A stretch of DNA of 64,000 bases, taken from positions 62,001 through 126,000 of the forward strand of contig NZ_VZRB01000015.1 in NCBI RefSeq assembly GCF_008806595.1. Direction: 5' to 3'. Within the stretch, counting starts at the first letter, position 1; each line of letters begins with the position of its first letter. The notes under the pieces were generated by a model. The model was given only the letters and a program-made list of their open reading frames with translations. It had not been told where the DNA came from and ran no database searches. The position numbers and the translations under genes were made by a program. Positions 43,217 through 52,512 of the stretch are shown one piece after another. Origin of the DNA: Streptomyces luteolifulvus. Lineage in GTDB: Bacteria > Actinomycetota > Actinomycetes > Streptomycetales > Streptomycetaceae.

Positions 43217-45223
43217 GTGAGCGACACCACCGATCTGATGGGCGCACGTGTCGAGGAGACCGCTGCCGCGCCCGCCACGGACGCCTCCGCGCCTGCCACC
43301 GGTGCCGGCTCCCGGCGGCGCCGCGGTACCGGCCTCGAGGGCATGGTGCTGGCCGAGCTGCAGCAGGTCGCATCCGGCCTCGGTATCAGGGGCACCGCGC
43401 GTATGCGCAAGAGCCAGCTGATCGAGGTCATCAAGGAGGCGCAGGCGGGCGGGGGCGCCGCCGCCCCGGCCAAGGCCGACGCAACCGAGACCAAGCCCAA
43501 GCGCCGGGCCACCTCCAAGACCCGTACGGGTGAGGAGGCCGCCCCCGCCGCCGAGCAGAAGGCGGAGAAGGCCGAGGCCGTCGCCGAAAAGGCCGCGGCC
43601 CAGCAGCAGATCGAGATCCCCGGCCAGCCGGCCGCCGACGACGCCCCCGCGGAGCGCCGCCGTCGCCGTGTCACCGCCGAGGCCGGCAGCCCCGAGACGG
43701 TCACCGCCGAGGCCAAGAGCGAGCCGAAGGCCGAGACGCCCGCCCAGGCGCAGCCCCAGGCCGAGGCCAAGGGCGAGGCCGACGGCGACGGACGCCAGGG
43801 CCGGCGCGACCGCCGGGACCGGGACCGGGACCGCGGAGGCCGGGACCGCGACCGCCGCGGCGGCAAGGGCGACGAGCAGCAGGGCGGCCAGGGCGGCGGC
43901 CAGCAGCGTCAGGACCGTCAGCAGCAGGGCGGCGGCACCCGCCAGGACCGCCAGCAGCGTGACAACGGCCCCCAGGACGACGACGACTTCGAGGGCGGCC
44001 GCCGCGGCCGGCGCGGCCGTTACCGGGACCGCCGTGGCCGTCGTGGCCGCGACGAGATCGCCGAGCCGCAGCTCGCCGAGGACGACGTCCTGATCCCCGT
44101 CGCGGGCATCCTGGACATCCTCGACAACTACGCCTTCATCCGTACGTCGGGCTACCTGCCCGGGCCCAACGACGTGTACGTCTCCCTCGCCCAGGTCCGT
44201 AAGAACGGCCTGCGCAAGGGCGACCACATCACCGGTGCGGTCCGTCAGCCGAAGGAGGGCGAGCGCCGCGAGAAGTTCAACGCGCTGGTCCGCCTCGACT
44301 CCGTCAACGGCATGGCCCCCGAACACGGCCGCGGCCGCCCGGAGTTCAACAAGCTGACCCCGCTGTACCCGCAGGACCGGCTGCGCCTGGAGACCGACCC
44401 GGGCGTGCTGACCACCCGCATCATCGACCTCGTGTCGCCGATCGGTAAGGGCCAGCGCGGTCTGATCGTGGCTCCGCCGAAGACCGGCAAGACCATGATC
44501 ATGCAGGCGATCGCCAACGCGATCACCCACAACAACCCCGAGTGCCACCTGATGGTCGTCCTTGTCGACGAGCGTCCGGAAGAGGTCACCGACATGCAGC
44601 GGTCGGTCAAGGGCGAGGTCATCTCCTCGACCTTCGACCGCCCGGCCGAGGACCACACCACGGTCGCCGAGCTGGCGATCGAGCGTGCGAAGCGGCTGGT
44701 CGAGCTCGGGCACGACGTGGTGGTGCTGCTCGACTCCATCACCCGTCTGGGCCGTGCGTACAACCTGGCCGCGCCCGCCTCCGGCCGCATCCTGTCCGGT
44801 GGTGTCGACTCGACGGCCCTGTACCCGCCGAAGCGCTTCTTCGGTGCGGCCCGCAACATCGAGGACGGCGGCTCGCTGACGATCCTCGCCACCGCGCTGG
44901 TGGACACCGGGTCCCGCATGGACGAGGTGATCTTCGAGGAGTTCAAGGGCACCGGCAACATGGAGCTCAAGCTCGACCGGAAGCTGGCGGACAAGAGGAT
45001 CTTCCCGGCGGTGGACGTGGACGCGTCCGGTACCCGTAAGGAAGAGATCCTGCTGGCCAGCGATGAGCTGGGCATCGTCTGGAAGCTGCGTCGGGTGCTG
45101 CATGCGCTGGATCAGCAGCAGGCGATCGAGCTGCTGCTCGACAAGATGAAGCAGACGAAGTCGAACGTCGAGTTCCTGATGCAGATCCAGAAGACGACGC
45201 CGGCGCCCGGTAACGGTGACTAG
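43217..45223 (+). CDS. rho: transcription termination factor Rho
   Basis: 668 residues from GTG 43217 with AGGGAAGGA 5-6 nt upstream. N-terminal Rho domain with LAELQQVASGLGI and RMRKSQLIEVI (about 38-70). Next comes a long Glu/Ala then Arg/Gly/Asp/Gln-rich insertion (about 75-285), the actinobacterial extension that adds RNA affinity. The cold-shock-type RNA-binding domain follows (VAGILDILDNYAFIRT, about 295). The hexameric ATPase core has Walker A PPKTGKTMI (about 420) and Walker B VVVLLDSITRL (about 503). Core factor, full length, followed by an intrinsic terminator. Confidence 0.97.
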   Translation: MSDTTDLMGARVEETAAAPATDASAPATGAGSRRRRGTGLEGMVLAELQQVASGLGIRGTARMRKSQLIEVIKEAQAGGGAAAPAKADATETKPKRRATSKTRTGEEAAPAAEQKAEKAEAVAEKAAAQQQIEIPGQPAADDAPAERRRRRVTAEAGSPETVTAEAKSEPKAETPAQAQPQAEAKGEADGDGRQGRRDRRDRDRDRGGRDRDRRGGKGDEQQGGQGGGQQRQDRQQQGGGTRQDRQQRDNGPQDDDDFEGGRRGRRGRYRDRRGRRGRDEIAEPQLAEDDVLIPVAGILDILDNYAFIRTSGYLPGPNDVYVSLAQVRKNGLRKGDHITGAVRQPKEGERREKFNALVRLDSVNGMAPEHGRGRPEFNKLTPLYPQDRLRLETDPGVLTTRIIDLVSPIGKGQRGLIVAPPKTGKTMIMQAIANAITHNNPECHLMVVLVDERPEEVTDMQRSVKGEVISSTFDRPAEDHTTVAELAIERAKRLVELGHDVVVLLDSITRLGRAYNLAAPASGRILSGGVDSTALYPPKRFFGAARNIEDGGSLTILATALVDTGSRMDEVIFEEFKGTGNMELKLDRKLADKRIFPAVDVDASGTRKEEILLASDELGIVWKLRRVLHALDQQQAIELLLDKMKQTKSNVEFLMQIQKTTPAPGNGD

Positions 45224-45261
45224 TCGCCGCTGAGAGTCCCGCGCCCCTGGAGGGGTGCTGA

Positions 45262-45301
45262 GGCCGCCCCCTGTTGCATGTGTGACAGGGGGCGGCCTTT
45301 T
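45262..45301 (+). terminator. intrinsic terminator after rho
   Basis: GGCCGCCCCCTGT pairs perfectly with ACAGGGGGCGGCC around a 10-nt loop, followed by TTTT. Begins 38 bp after the rho stop. Confidence 0.9.
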
Positions 45302-45367
45302 GGCGCTGAGAGGGACGGGTGCATTGCGCACCCCTTCTCATCTCTTGTCTCTCTGGGGGGACTTTCC

Positions 45368-47170
45368 TTGCGCACGACCCTGTCCGCGACCGGTCGGCAC
45401 AGACGCCGGATACGTGTTGCCCTTCCCGTCGCCGCCGCCGGTGTCGCCGCCGCCGTCGCCGCCGCGCTGCTGACCTCCTCCGCGGGCGCGGCCACCGCCG
45501 CCGCGGACCCGAAGCCGCCGGTCAAGGCCGCCGTCAGCACGCCCACGCTCGCCGAGCTCAAGGAGCGCATCGCCGGCGCAATGGCCGGCGACGATGTACC
45601 CGGTGATCGGCCCGAAACGTCCTCGCAGAGCGCGGACACCGGCGGCTCCACCGTCGAACCGATGGTCATCGGCGGCACCGACACCACCATCACCACGGCC
45701 CCGTGGATGGCCCAGCTCTGGTACACCGACGACCAGGGCACCCCGGACACGAGCGACGACACCGGCTTCTTCTGCGGGGGCGCCGTCGTCGCGCCGACGA
45801 AGATCCTCACGGCCGCGCACTGCGTCAAGGGCTACGACTGGTCCACGGGCGGCGCGATCGTCACCGGGACCTCCCAGCTCCCCTCGAACGGCGATCTGCA
45901 CGGGGGCACCGTCAGCGGGGTCCTGCGCCAGTGGACGCACAGCTACAGCGCGCAGACCTTCGACAACGACATCGCGGTCCTCACCCTGGCCTCTCCGGTC
46001 AAGGCGACTCCGATCCGTATGACGACGTCCGGTGACACCGCCTCGTACGTCTCCGGGACCAGCGCCCAGGTCTACGGCTGGGGCCGCACCAGCTCCACCA
46101 GCCAGGACATCTCCGAGACGCTGAAGACGGCCACGCTGACCGTCCGCTCGGACACCGCCTGCGCCAACTACTACGGCGCCTACTACATCAAGAACCACAT
46201 GATGTGCGCGGGCACCGCCTCCGGCAGCGACACCGGCACCAAGGCCTCCTGCAACGGAGACTCCGGCGGCCCGCTGATCGTGAACAACCGGATCGTCGGC
46301 GTGGTCTCCTGGGGCGTGACGAACTGCGTCGCCAAGGGCTCCTACAGCGTGTTCACCAAGGTCAAGACGTACGTCGGCTCCGTCTACCCGCGCGTCGACG
46401 ACACCAACCTCAGCTTCGACAACAAGGCCGACCTGTGGGTGCGCAACGCCTCCACCAAGACGGGCTACGAGAAGGACTCCACGGGCAGCTCGTTCGGTGC
46501 CCGCCAGTCCTGGGGCAACTGGACCGGCGTCAACGTCGTCCTCCAGACCGACCTGAACCGGGACGGCCTCCAGGACTTCGTCTACCGCGTGGCCTCCACC
46601 GGCGACGTCTACTGGTGGCGCTACGTCCCGGCCACCGACGGCTGGGCCGACAAGAAGATCTTCAGCGGCTGGACCACCCGCACCCGGATCGTCACCCCCG
46701 GTGATGTCACCGGGGACTACAAGCCCGACCTGCTCTCCGTGGACTCGGCCGGCGCCTTGTGGATCTACCCCGGCAAGGGCGACGGCACCTTCTCCGCCCG
46801 TGTGCAGGTCGGCTCCGGCTGGAACCAGTACAACGTCGTGCGCGGCCACGGCGACTTCAGCGGCGACGGCAAGACCGACCTGCTCGCCCGCAGCAAGAGC
46901 ACCGGCGATGTGTACCTGTACAAGGGCACCGGCAAGTCCGGCACCGGCGCCTTCGCCACCCGGATCAAGGTGCGGACCTGGAGCAACACGACGTACAACG
47001 CCTTCGACGCGGTCGGTGACGTGAACGGCGACGGCAAGGCCGACTTCCTGGCCCGTACGCCCGGCGGCACGCTCTACCTGTACAAGGGCACCGGCAAGGC
47101 GACCAGCGAGATCTTTGCCACAAGGATCTCCGTCGGCGGCGGTTTCGACCAGTACGACATCTTCGGCTGA
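45368..47170 (+). CDS. secreted trypsin-like serine protease with FG-GAP/VCBS repeats
   Basis: 600 residues from TTG 45368, chosen for the G-rich ribosome-binding site and because a signal peptide follows (RHRRRIRVALPVAAAGVAAA...). A propeptide-like linker runs to about residue 95. The S1 domain (about 98-340) has an intact triad: His151 in TAAHC, Asp201 in NDIAVL and Ser299 in GDSGGP. The C-terminal part (about 345-600) consists of FG-GAP/VCBS-like repeats with calcium-type loops (DLNRDGLQD, DFSGDGKTD, DVNGDGKAD). Exported and probably active; specificity is trypsin-like by similarity. Compare the relative at 2617, which lacks the triad. Confidence 0.92.
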   Translation: MRTTLSATGRHRRRIRVALPVAAAGVAAAVAAALLTSSAGAATAAADPKPPVKAAVSTPTLAELKERIAGAMAGDDVPGDRPETSSQSADTGGSTVEPMVIGGTDTTITTAPWMAQLWYTDDQGTPDTSDDTGFFCGGAVVAPTKILTAAHCVKGYDWSTGGAIVTGTSQLPSNGDLHGGTVSGVLRQWTHSYSAQTFDNDIAVLTLASPVKATPIRMTTSGDTASYVSGTSAQVYGWGRTSSTSQDISETLKTATLTVRSDTACANYYGAYYIKNHMMCAGTASGSDTGTKASCNGDSGGPLIVNNRIVGVVSWGVTNCVAKGSYSVFTKVKTYVGSVYPRVDDTNLSFDNKADLWVRNASTKTGYEKDSTGSSFGARQSWGNWTGVNVVLQTDLNRDGLQDFVYRVASTGDVYWWRYVPATDGWADKKIFSGWTTRTRIVTPGDVTGDYKPDLLSVDSAGALWIYPGKGDGTFSARVQVGSGWNQYNVVRGHGDFSGDGKTDLLARSKSTGDVYLYKGTGKSGTGAFATRIKVRTWSNTTYNAFDAVGDVNGDGKADFLARTPGGTLYLYKGTGKATSEIFATRISVGGGFDQYDIFG

Positions 47171-47213
47171 ACCCGCAGGTGAGCCCCGCTCACCTGAAGC
47201 ACGGCGACTACAC

Positions 47214-47247
47214 ACTGTGCCCACCCGATCCACAGGGTGGGCACAGT
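47214..47247 (+). terminator. terminator after the trypsin-like protease
   Basis: ACTGTGCCCACCC, an 8-nt loop, GGGTGGGCACAGT: perfect 13-bp stem, 43 bp after the stop codon. Confidence 0.85.
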
Positions 47248-47377
47248 CCGCTGTGCAACCCTTTCCCCGGTTTCTCCGTCTGACCTGGCGGAGTGACGAT
47301 GGTGCGGTACCGGTCGTTTCGACCAGGCCTGACCCTGAATGCAGGGGGTGACCGACCGGACGAGAACCGAGGAGCGC

Positions 47378-48508
47378 ATGTCCGCCGAGAGCACGCCGGA
47401 ATCCGGCATACCGGATGAGAACGGCACAAACGGTCCCCGTCATCGCGGGAAGGGCCGCCGCCGCAAGCCCAGGAACAAGGGTCTGACGGTGATGGCCTGG
47501 ACCACCGCGGGCATCGTGGTGCTGGGCGGTGCCGGAGCCGGATACCTGTACCTCAAGCTCAACGGCAACATCAAGAGCGTCAACATCGAGCAGGCCCTCG
47601 GCACCGACCGGCCCGAGAAGGTCGACAACGGCTCCGAGAACATCCTCGTCCTCGGCTCGGACTCCCGCTCCGGCAGCAACAAGAAACTCGGCGGCGGCAC
47701 CGACGACGGCAGCGCCCGCTCCGACACCGCGATGATCGTGCACGTCTACAAGGGCCACAAGAAGGCCGGCGTGGTCTCCATCCCGCGCGACACCCTCATC
47801 GACCGCCCCGAGTGCACCGACACCGGCGGCACCACGCACGACGCCGCGTCCGGCGTCATGTTCAACTCCGCGTACACCACCGGCGGCGCCGCCTGCGCGG
47901 TGAAGACCGTCGAGTCGATCACCGGCATCCGCATGGACCACTATCTGGAGGTCGACTTCTCGGGCTTCGAGAAGCTGATCGACGAGCTCGGCGGCGTCGA
48001 CGTGACCACCACCAAGGACATCAACGACTCCGACAGCCACCTCAACCTCAAGGCCGGCGAGCACACCCTGAACGGCGAGCAGGCCCTCGGCCTGGTCCGC
48101 ACCCGGCACGGCGTCGGCGACGGCTCCGACCTCGGCCGGATCCAGCTCCAGCAGGCCTTCATCAAGGCCCTGGTCGACCAGGTCAAGGACGTCGGCCTCT
48201 TCACCAGCCCGAAGAAGCTGTACAACCTGGCCGACACCGCCACCAAGGCCGTCACCACCGATTCGGATCTGGGTTCGGTCAACAAGCTCATGTCCTTCGC
48301 AGGCGGCCTCAAGGGCATCAGCTCGAAGCACATGACCATGGTCACCATGCCGGTCCAGTACGACCCGGCCGACCCGAACCGCGTCATCGTCGCCGAAACC
48401 CAGGCCGACCAGGTGTGGAAGGCCCTCAAGGACGACAAGCCGATCCCGAAGAGCGCCACCAAGGGCACGGCAACCGGCGAAGCCAAGGGCGTGGTGAGCG
48501 CCCCTTAG
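47378..48508 (+). CDS. LytR-CpsA-Psr (LCP) family cell-wall glycopolymer ligase
   Basis: 376 residues from ATG 47378 with GAGGAG 6 nt upstream. A basic cytoplasmic N-terminus (to about 34) precedes one membrane helix (about 37-58, MAWTTAGIVVLGGAGAGYLYL). The LCP domain follows: LGSDSRSG, RSDTAMIVHV, SIPRDTLID with the catalytic Arg, GVDVTT, and LVRTRHGVGDGSDLGRIQLQQ. Family members transfer lipid-linked teichoic acids or related polymers to peptidoglycan outside the membrane. Stand-alone gene between terminators. Confidence 0.92.
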   Translation: MSAESTPESGIPDENGTNGPRHRGKGRRRKPRNKGLTVMAWTTAGIVVLGGAGAGYLYLKLNGNIKSVNIEQALGTDRPEKVDNGSENILVLGSDSRSGSNKKLGGGTDDGSARSDTAMIVHVYKGHKKAGVVSIPRDTLIDRPECTDTGGTTHDAASGVMFNSAYTTGGAACAVKTVESITGIRMDHYLEVDFSGFEKLIDELGGVDVTTTKDINDSDSHLNLKAGEHTLNGEQALGLVRTRHGVGDGSDLGRIQLQQAFIKALVDQVKDVGLFTSPKKLYNLADTATKAVTTDSDLGSVNKLMSFAGGLKGISSKHMTMVTMPVQYDPADPNRVIVAETQADQVWKALKDDKPIPKSATKGTATGEAKGVVSAP

Positions 48509-48562
48509 GGGCGCGGGGCCGTATCGATGTGCGGCTCCGCCGCGGGGCGCGACCAGCCCCCA
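48509..48562 (+). terminator. Streptomyces-type GGGGCGCGGGG terminator element
   Basis: GGGGCGCGGGGC, then a 24-nt interior, then GGGGCGCGACCAGCCCC. This resembles a hairpin element that recurs widely after genes in Streptomyces genomes. Directly follows the LCP stop codon. Confidence 0.55.
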
Positions 48563-48703
48563 CCGGCGCGCGGGGAATACACAACGCCAACCCCCGGTTT
48601 TGGGTGATGGCCCCAGTCCTGGCAGACTGGTACGTCGGCTCCGGTTCACGCCCCCCGCACCCCGCGGCGGCGACCCGGCGCCCTCCCGAAACTAGGAGAC
48701 ACC

Positions 48704-48928
48704 TTGAAGCGCGACATCCACCCCGAGTACGTCGAGACGCAGGTCAGCTGCACCTGCGGCGCGTCGTTCACCACCCGTAGCACGATCACGTCCGGCACCA
48801 TCCGGGCCGAGGTCTGCTCCGAGTGCCACCCGTTCTACACGGGCAAGCAGAAGATCCTCGACACCGGTGGCCGCGTGGCCCGCTTCGAGGCCCGCTTCGG
48901 CAAGGCTGCTGCCGGCTCCAAGAAGTAG
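48704..48928 (+). CDS. rpmE: 50S ribosomal protein L31
   Basis: 74 residues from TTG 48704 with TAGGAGA 6 nt upstream. Begins MKRDIHPEYVETQVSC. The Cys pairs CTC and CSEC (C16, C18, C37, C40) mark the zinc-binding C+ form, which can be replaced by a zinc-free paralogue under zinc starvation in Streptomyces. The gene lies directly upstream of prfA. Confidence 0.95.
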   Translation: MKRDIHPEYVETQVSCTCGASFTTRSTITSGTIRAEVCSECHPFYTGKQKILDTGGRVARFEARFGKAAAGSKK

Positions 48929-49034
48929 CGAGCCCCATATCGCCGGTCCACGGCCGTGCCCCCTTCCAGGGCGCGCCGGGACCGGCGTTTTTGGTCGCCC
49001 GCCTTCCCTTCCCACGTATTTCAGGAGCCCCAAG

Positions 49035-50111
49035 ATGTTCGAGGCCGTCGAGGAACTGGTCGCGGAACACGCCGACCTGGAGAAGAAGCTCGCCGACCCG
49101 TCGGTCTTCGCGGACCAGGCCAACGCGCGCAAGCTCAACAAGCGCTACGCCGAGCTCACCCCGATCGTCGCCACGTACCGCTCCTGGAAGCAGACCGGCG
49201 ACGACGTCGAGACCGCCCGTGAACTGGCCGCCGACGACCCGGAGTTCGCGGCCGAGGTCAAGGAGCTGGACAAGCAGCGCGAGGAGCTGACGGAGAAGTT
49301 GCGTCTGCTGCTCGTGCCGCGCGACCCCAGCGACGACAAGGACGTCATCCTCGAGATCAAGGCGGGCGCGGGCGGCGACGAGTCCGCCCTGTTCGCCGGC
49401 GACCTGCTGCGGATGTATCTGCGCTACGCCGAGCGCGTCGGATGGAAGACCGAGATCATCGACGCCACCGAGTCCGAGCTGGGCGGATACAAGGACGTCC
49501 AGGTGGCTGTGAAGACCAAGGGCGGCCAGGGTGCCACCGAGCCCGGGCAGGGCGTGTGGGCCCGGCTGAAGTACGAGGGCGGCGTGCACCGGGTGCAGCG
49601 CGTGCCGGCCACCGAGTCGCAGGGCCGTATCCACACCTCCGCCGCGGGTGTCCTGGTGACCCCGGAGGCGGAGGAGGTCGAGGTGGAGATCAATCCGAAC
49701 GACCTCCGTATCGACGTCTACCGGTCCTCCGGCCCCGGCGGCCAGTCCGTCAACACGACCGACTCCGCGGTGCGCATCACGCACATTCCGACCGGAGTGG
49801 TCGCTTCCTGCCAGAACGAGAAGAGCCAGCTGCAGAACAAGGAGCAGGCACTGCGTATCCTGCGCTCGAGGCTGCTTGCCGCGGCGCAGGAGGAGGCGGA
49901 GCGGGAGGCCGCCGACGCCCGCCGCAGCCAGGTCCGCACGGTCGACCGCTCCGAGAAGATCCGCACGTACAACTTCCCGGAGAACCGCATCTCGGACCAC
50001 CGTGTCGGCTTCAAGGCGTACAACCTGGACCAGGTCCTGGACGGCGACCTCGACGCGGTGATCCAGGCGTGCGTCGACGCGGACTCGGCCGCCAAGCTCG
50101 CAGCGGCGTAA
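49035..50111 (+). CDS. prfA: peptide chain release factor 1
   Basis: 358 residues from ATG 49035 with AGGAG 8 nt upstream. Recognises UAA and UAG stop codons and triggers peptide release. The PAT tripeptide-type recognition loop lies in RVPATESQGRIHTS (about 192-205), and the catalytic GGQ loop is SSGPGGQSVNTTDSAVRI (about residue 235). GAGGDES is also typical. Followed by prmC, which methylates this GGQ glutamine. Confidence 0.97.
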   Translation: MFEAVEELVAEHADLEKKLADPSVFADQANARKLNKRYAELTPIVATYRSWKQTGDDVETARELAADDPEFAAEVKELDKQREELTEKLRLLLVPRDPSDDKDVILEIKAGAGGDESALFAGDLLRMYLRYAERVGWKTEIIDATESELGGYKDVQVAVKTKGGQGATEPGQGVWARLKYEGGVHRVQRVPATESQGRIHTSAAGVLVTPEAEEVEVEINPNDLRIDVYRSSGPGGQSVNTTDSAVRITHIPTGVVASCQNEKSQLQNKEQALRILRSRLLAAAQEEAEREAADARRSQVRTVDRSEKIRTYNFPENRISDHRVGFKAYNLDQVLDGDLDAVIQACVDADSAAKLAAA

Positions 50112-50165
50112 GGCAGTACAGAAGTAGAGCAGTAGAGCAGTACGGCAGTACGAAGTACCGAATAC
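50112..50165. repeat. GCAGTA-type short repeats between prfA and prmC
   Basis: AGCAGTA and GCAGTACG-like units recur about six times in the 66-bp gap, with no obvious hairpin. Possibly slippage-generated. Confidence 0.45.
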
Positions 50166-50177
50166 CGGAGGACGAGC

Positions 50178-51023
50178 GTGAACCTGCTGCTCGCAGAGGT
50201 GGCGCAGGCCGCCCAGCGGCTGGCCGACGCCGGCGTGCCCTCGCCGCGCAACGACGCGGAGGAACTCGCCGCGTTCGTGCACGGCGTGAAGCGGGGCGCG
50301 CTGCACTCCGTGAAGGACGCGGACTTCGACGCCCGGTACTGGGAGGTCATCGCGCGCCGTGAGCAGCGCGAGCCGCTACAGCACATCACCGGGCGTGCCT
50401 TCTTCCGGTATCTGGAACTCCAGGTCGGCCCAGGGGTGTTCGTCCCGCGCCCCGAGACCGAGTCGGTGGTCGGCTGGGCCATAGACGCCGTACGCGCGAT
50501 GGATGTCGTCGAGCCGCTCATCGTCGATCTGTGCACCGGCTCGGGCGCCATCGCGCTCGCGCTCGCCCAGGAGGTCCCGCGCTCCCGCGTGCACGCCGTG
50601 GAGCTGTCCGAGGACGCGCTCCAGTGGACCCGCAAGAACATGGCGGGCTCCAGGGTCGATCTGCGCCAGGGCAACGCCCTCGATGCCTTCCACGACCTCG
50701 ACGGCCAGGTCGACCTGGTCATCTCCAACCCGCCCTACATCCCGCTGACCGAATGGGAGTACGTCGCTCCCGAGGCGCGGGACTACGATCCCGAACTCGC
50801 CCTGTTCTCGGGGGAGGACGGCCTCGACCTCATCCGCGGCCTGGAACGCACCGCGCACCGGCTGCTGCGCCCCGGCGGTGTCGTCGTCGTCGAGCACGCC
50901 GACACCCAGGGCGGCCAGGTGCCGTGGATCTTCACCGAGGAACGGGGCTGGGCCGACGCGGCCGACCGCCCCGACCTCAACAACCGGCCGCGCTTCGCGA
51001 CCGCCCGCAAGGCAATGCCGTGA
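50178..51023 (+). CDS. prmC: release factor glutamine methyltransferase
   Basis: 281 residues from GTG 50178 with GGAGGA 7 nt upstream. N5-methylates the Gln of the GGQ loop of release factors using SAM. The N-terminal helical domain contains REPLQHITGRAFFRYLEL. SAM motif is VDLCTGSGAIALALA (about 115-129). The catalytic motif is SNPPYIPL (NPPY about 184-187). Directly follows its substrate gene prfA. Confidence 0.96.
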   Translation: MNLLLAEVAQAAQRLADAGVPSPRNDAEELAAFVHGVKRGALHSVKDADFDARYWEVIARREQREPLQHITGRAFFRYLELQVGPGVFVPRPETESVVGWAIDAVRAMDVVEPLIVDLCTGSGAIALALAQEVPRSRVHAVELSEDALQWTRKNMAGSRVDLRQGNALDAFHDLDGQVDLVISNPPYIPLTEWEYVAPEARDYDPELALFSGEDGLDLIRGLERTAHRLLRPGGVVVVEHADTQGGQVPWIFTEERGWADAADRPDLNNRPRFATARKAMP

Positions 51024-51085
51024 CACAAGCGCCGCTCACGCCCCAGACTTCCATCCCGCAGTACGTGTACGAGGAGGCCCGCTAG
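51020..51085 (+). CDS. possible 21-codon micro-ORF linking prmC and tsaC
   Basis: GTG at 51020 overlaps the prmC stop (GTGA). The frame reads MTQAPLTPQTSIPQYVYEEA plus Arg and ends with TAG whose next codon is the ATG of tsaC. The GAGGAGG that serves as the tsaC ribosome-binding site lies inside its last codons. It could provide translational coupling, or be incidental; no family is recognised. Confidence 0.35.
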   Translation: MTQAPLTPQTSIPQYVYEEAR

Positions 51086-51733
51086 ATGGCTCGGCGATAC
51101 GACACCAACGACGCGACCGACCGCACGACCGGTCTGCGCGAAGCCGCGTCCGCCGTCCGCCGTGGCGAGCTCGTGGTGCTGCCGACCGACACGGTGTACG
51201 GCATCGGCGCCGACGCGTTCTCCTCGGAAGCGGTGTCCGACCTGCTGGACGCCAAGGGGCGCGGCCGTAACATGCCCACCCCCGTACTGATCGGCTCCCC
51301 GAACACCCTCCACGGTCTCGTCACCGACTTCTCCGAGCCGGCCTGGGAGCTGGTCGACGCGTTCTGGCCGGGTGCCCTCACGCTCGTCGCCAAGCACCAG
51401 CCGAGCCTCCAGTGGGACCTGGGGGACACCCGGGGCACGGTTGCCGTGCGGATGCCGCTCCACCCGGTCGCCATCGAGCTGCTGACCGAGGTCGGCCCGA
51501 TGGCCGTGTCCTCGGCGAACCTCACCGGTCACCCCGCGCCGGAGGACTGTGACGCCGCGCAGGAGATGCTCGGCGACTCCGTCTCCGTCTACCTGGACGG
51601 CGGCCCGACACCCGGCAACGTCCCGTCCTCGATCGTCGACGTCACCCGTGAGGTGCCGCTGCTGCTGCGCGAGGGAGCGCTTTCCGCGGAGGAGCTGCGC
51701 AAAGTCGTACCCGACCTCGAGGTGGCGAATTGA
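51086..51733 (+). CDS. tsaC: L-threonylcarbamoyladenylate synthase (YrdC/Sua5 family)
   Basis: 215 residues from ATG 51086 with GAGGAGG about 8 nt upstream. Makes threonylcarbamoyl-AMP from threonine, bicarbonate and ATP, the first step of t6A37 tRNA modification. YrdC-domain features: GELVVLPTDTVYGIGADAFS (about 27-46), AVRMPLHPVAIELL and GPMAVSSANLTGHPAP (about 132-152). Short form without the Sua5 extension. Its stop overlaps the next gene by 4 nt. Confidence 0.94.
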   Translation: MARRYDTNDATDRTTGLREAASAVRRGELVVLPTDTVYGIGADAFSSEAVSDLLDAKGRGRNMPTPVLIGSPNTLHGLVTDFSEPAWELVDAFWPGALTLVAKHQPSLQWDLGDTRGTVAVRMPLHPVAIELLTEVGPMAVSSANLTGHPAPEDCDAAQEMLGDSVSVYLDGGPTPGNVPSSIVDVTREVPLLLREGALSAEELRKVVPDLEVAN

Positions 51734-52398
51734 CAGCCCCTGACGCGGGGCGTGGCATAGGCGACGGGGAAGTGACGGGGACCTTCGGGTTGCCCCGCGA
51801 CAGCTTCCGCATCCTCCACGTCAGCACCGGCAATGTGTGCCGCTCGCCGATCACCGAGCGGCTGACCCGGCATGCCCTGGCGGACCGGCTCGGCGACCCG
51901 CTGTGGGGCGGGCTGATCGTGGAGAGCGCGGGCACCTGGGGCCATGAGGGTGCGCCCATGGAGGCCAACGCCGAGACGGTGCTCGCCGACTTCGGTGCGG
52001 ATCCCTCCGGTTTTGTGGGGCGGGAGCTGCTCGACGAGCATGTGATCATGGCGGACCTGGTGCTGACCGCTACCCGCGATCACCGGGCGCAGGTCATCTC
52101 GATGGGGCACTCCGCGGGGTTGCGTACGTTCACGCTGAAGGAGTTCACACGGCTGGTGCGGGCGATCGATCCGGCCACGCTGCCGCCGCTGGAGGACGGG
52201 GTGGTCGCGCGGGCGCGGGCGCTGGTGCGGGCGGCTGCGGCTCTACGCGGGTGGCTGCTGGCGCCCACGGCGGAGGCGGACGAGGTGTACGACCCGTACG
52301 GGGCGCCGCTCACGTTCTTCCGGTCGATCGGGGACGAGATACATCAGGCGCTGGATCCTGTGGTGACGGCGTTGACCGGGGTGCCGGCGAGGACGTGA
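51730..52398 (+). CDS. LMW protein-tyrosine-phosphatase homologue with Ser in place of the catalytic Cys
   Basis: 222 residues from TTG 51730, which overlaps the tsaC stop (TTGA). The P-loop reads HVSTGNVCRSP. In the family the first residue of the C-x5-R loop is the nucleophilic Cys; here it is Ser32 (codon AGC), followed by Cys37 and Arg38. The acid/base region near the C-terminus (EVYDPYG) resembles the family's Asp-Pro motif. The length is somewhat above the usual 150-190. It may be a pseudophosphatase or binding protein, or use another chemistry. Translationally coupled to tsaC. Confidence 0.8.
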   Translation: MTAPDAGRGIGDGEVTGTFGLPRDSFRILHVSTGNVCRSPITERLTRHALADRLGDPLWGGLIVESAGTWGHEGAPMEANAETVLADFGADPSGFVGRELLDEHVIMADLVLTATRDHRAQVISMGHSAGLRTFTLKEFTRLVRAIDPATLPPLEDGVVARARALVRAAAALRGWLLAPTAEADEVYDPYGAPLTFFRSIGDEIHQALDPVVTALTGVPART

Positions 52399-52512
52399 GT
52401 CCGGGCGTTTCCCGGGCGGCACCCGGTAGCCACAGCGGTGCAAAACGGGGCGCCTGAATCGTGCCGGGCCTACATTGGTCGTACGTCAGCGTCGACGCTC
52501 CCGGAGCCCATC

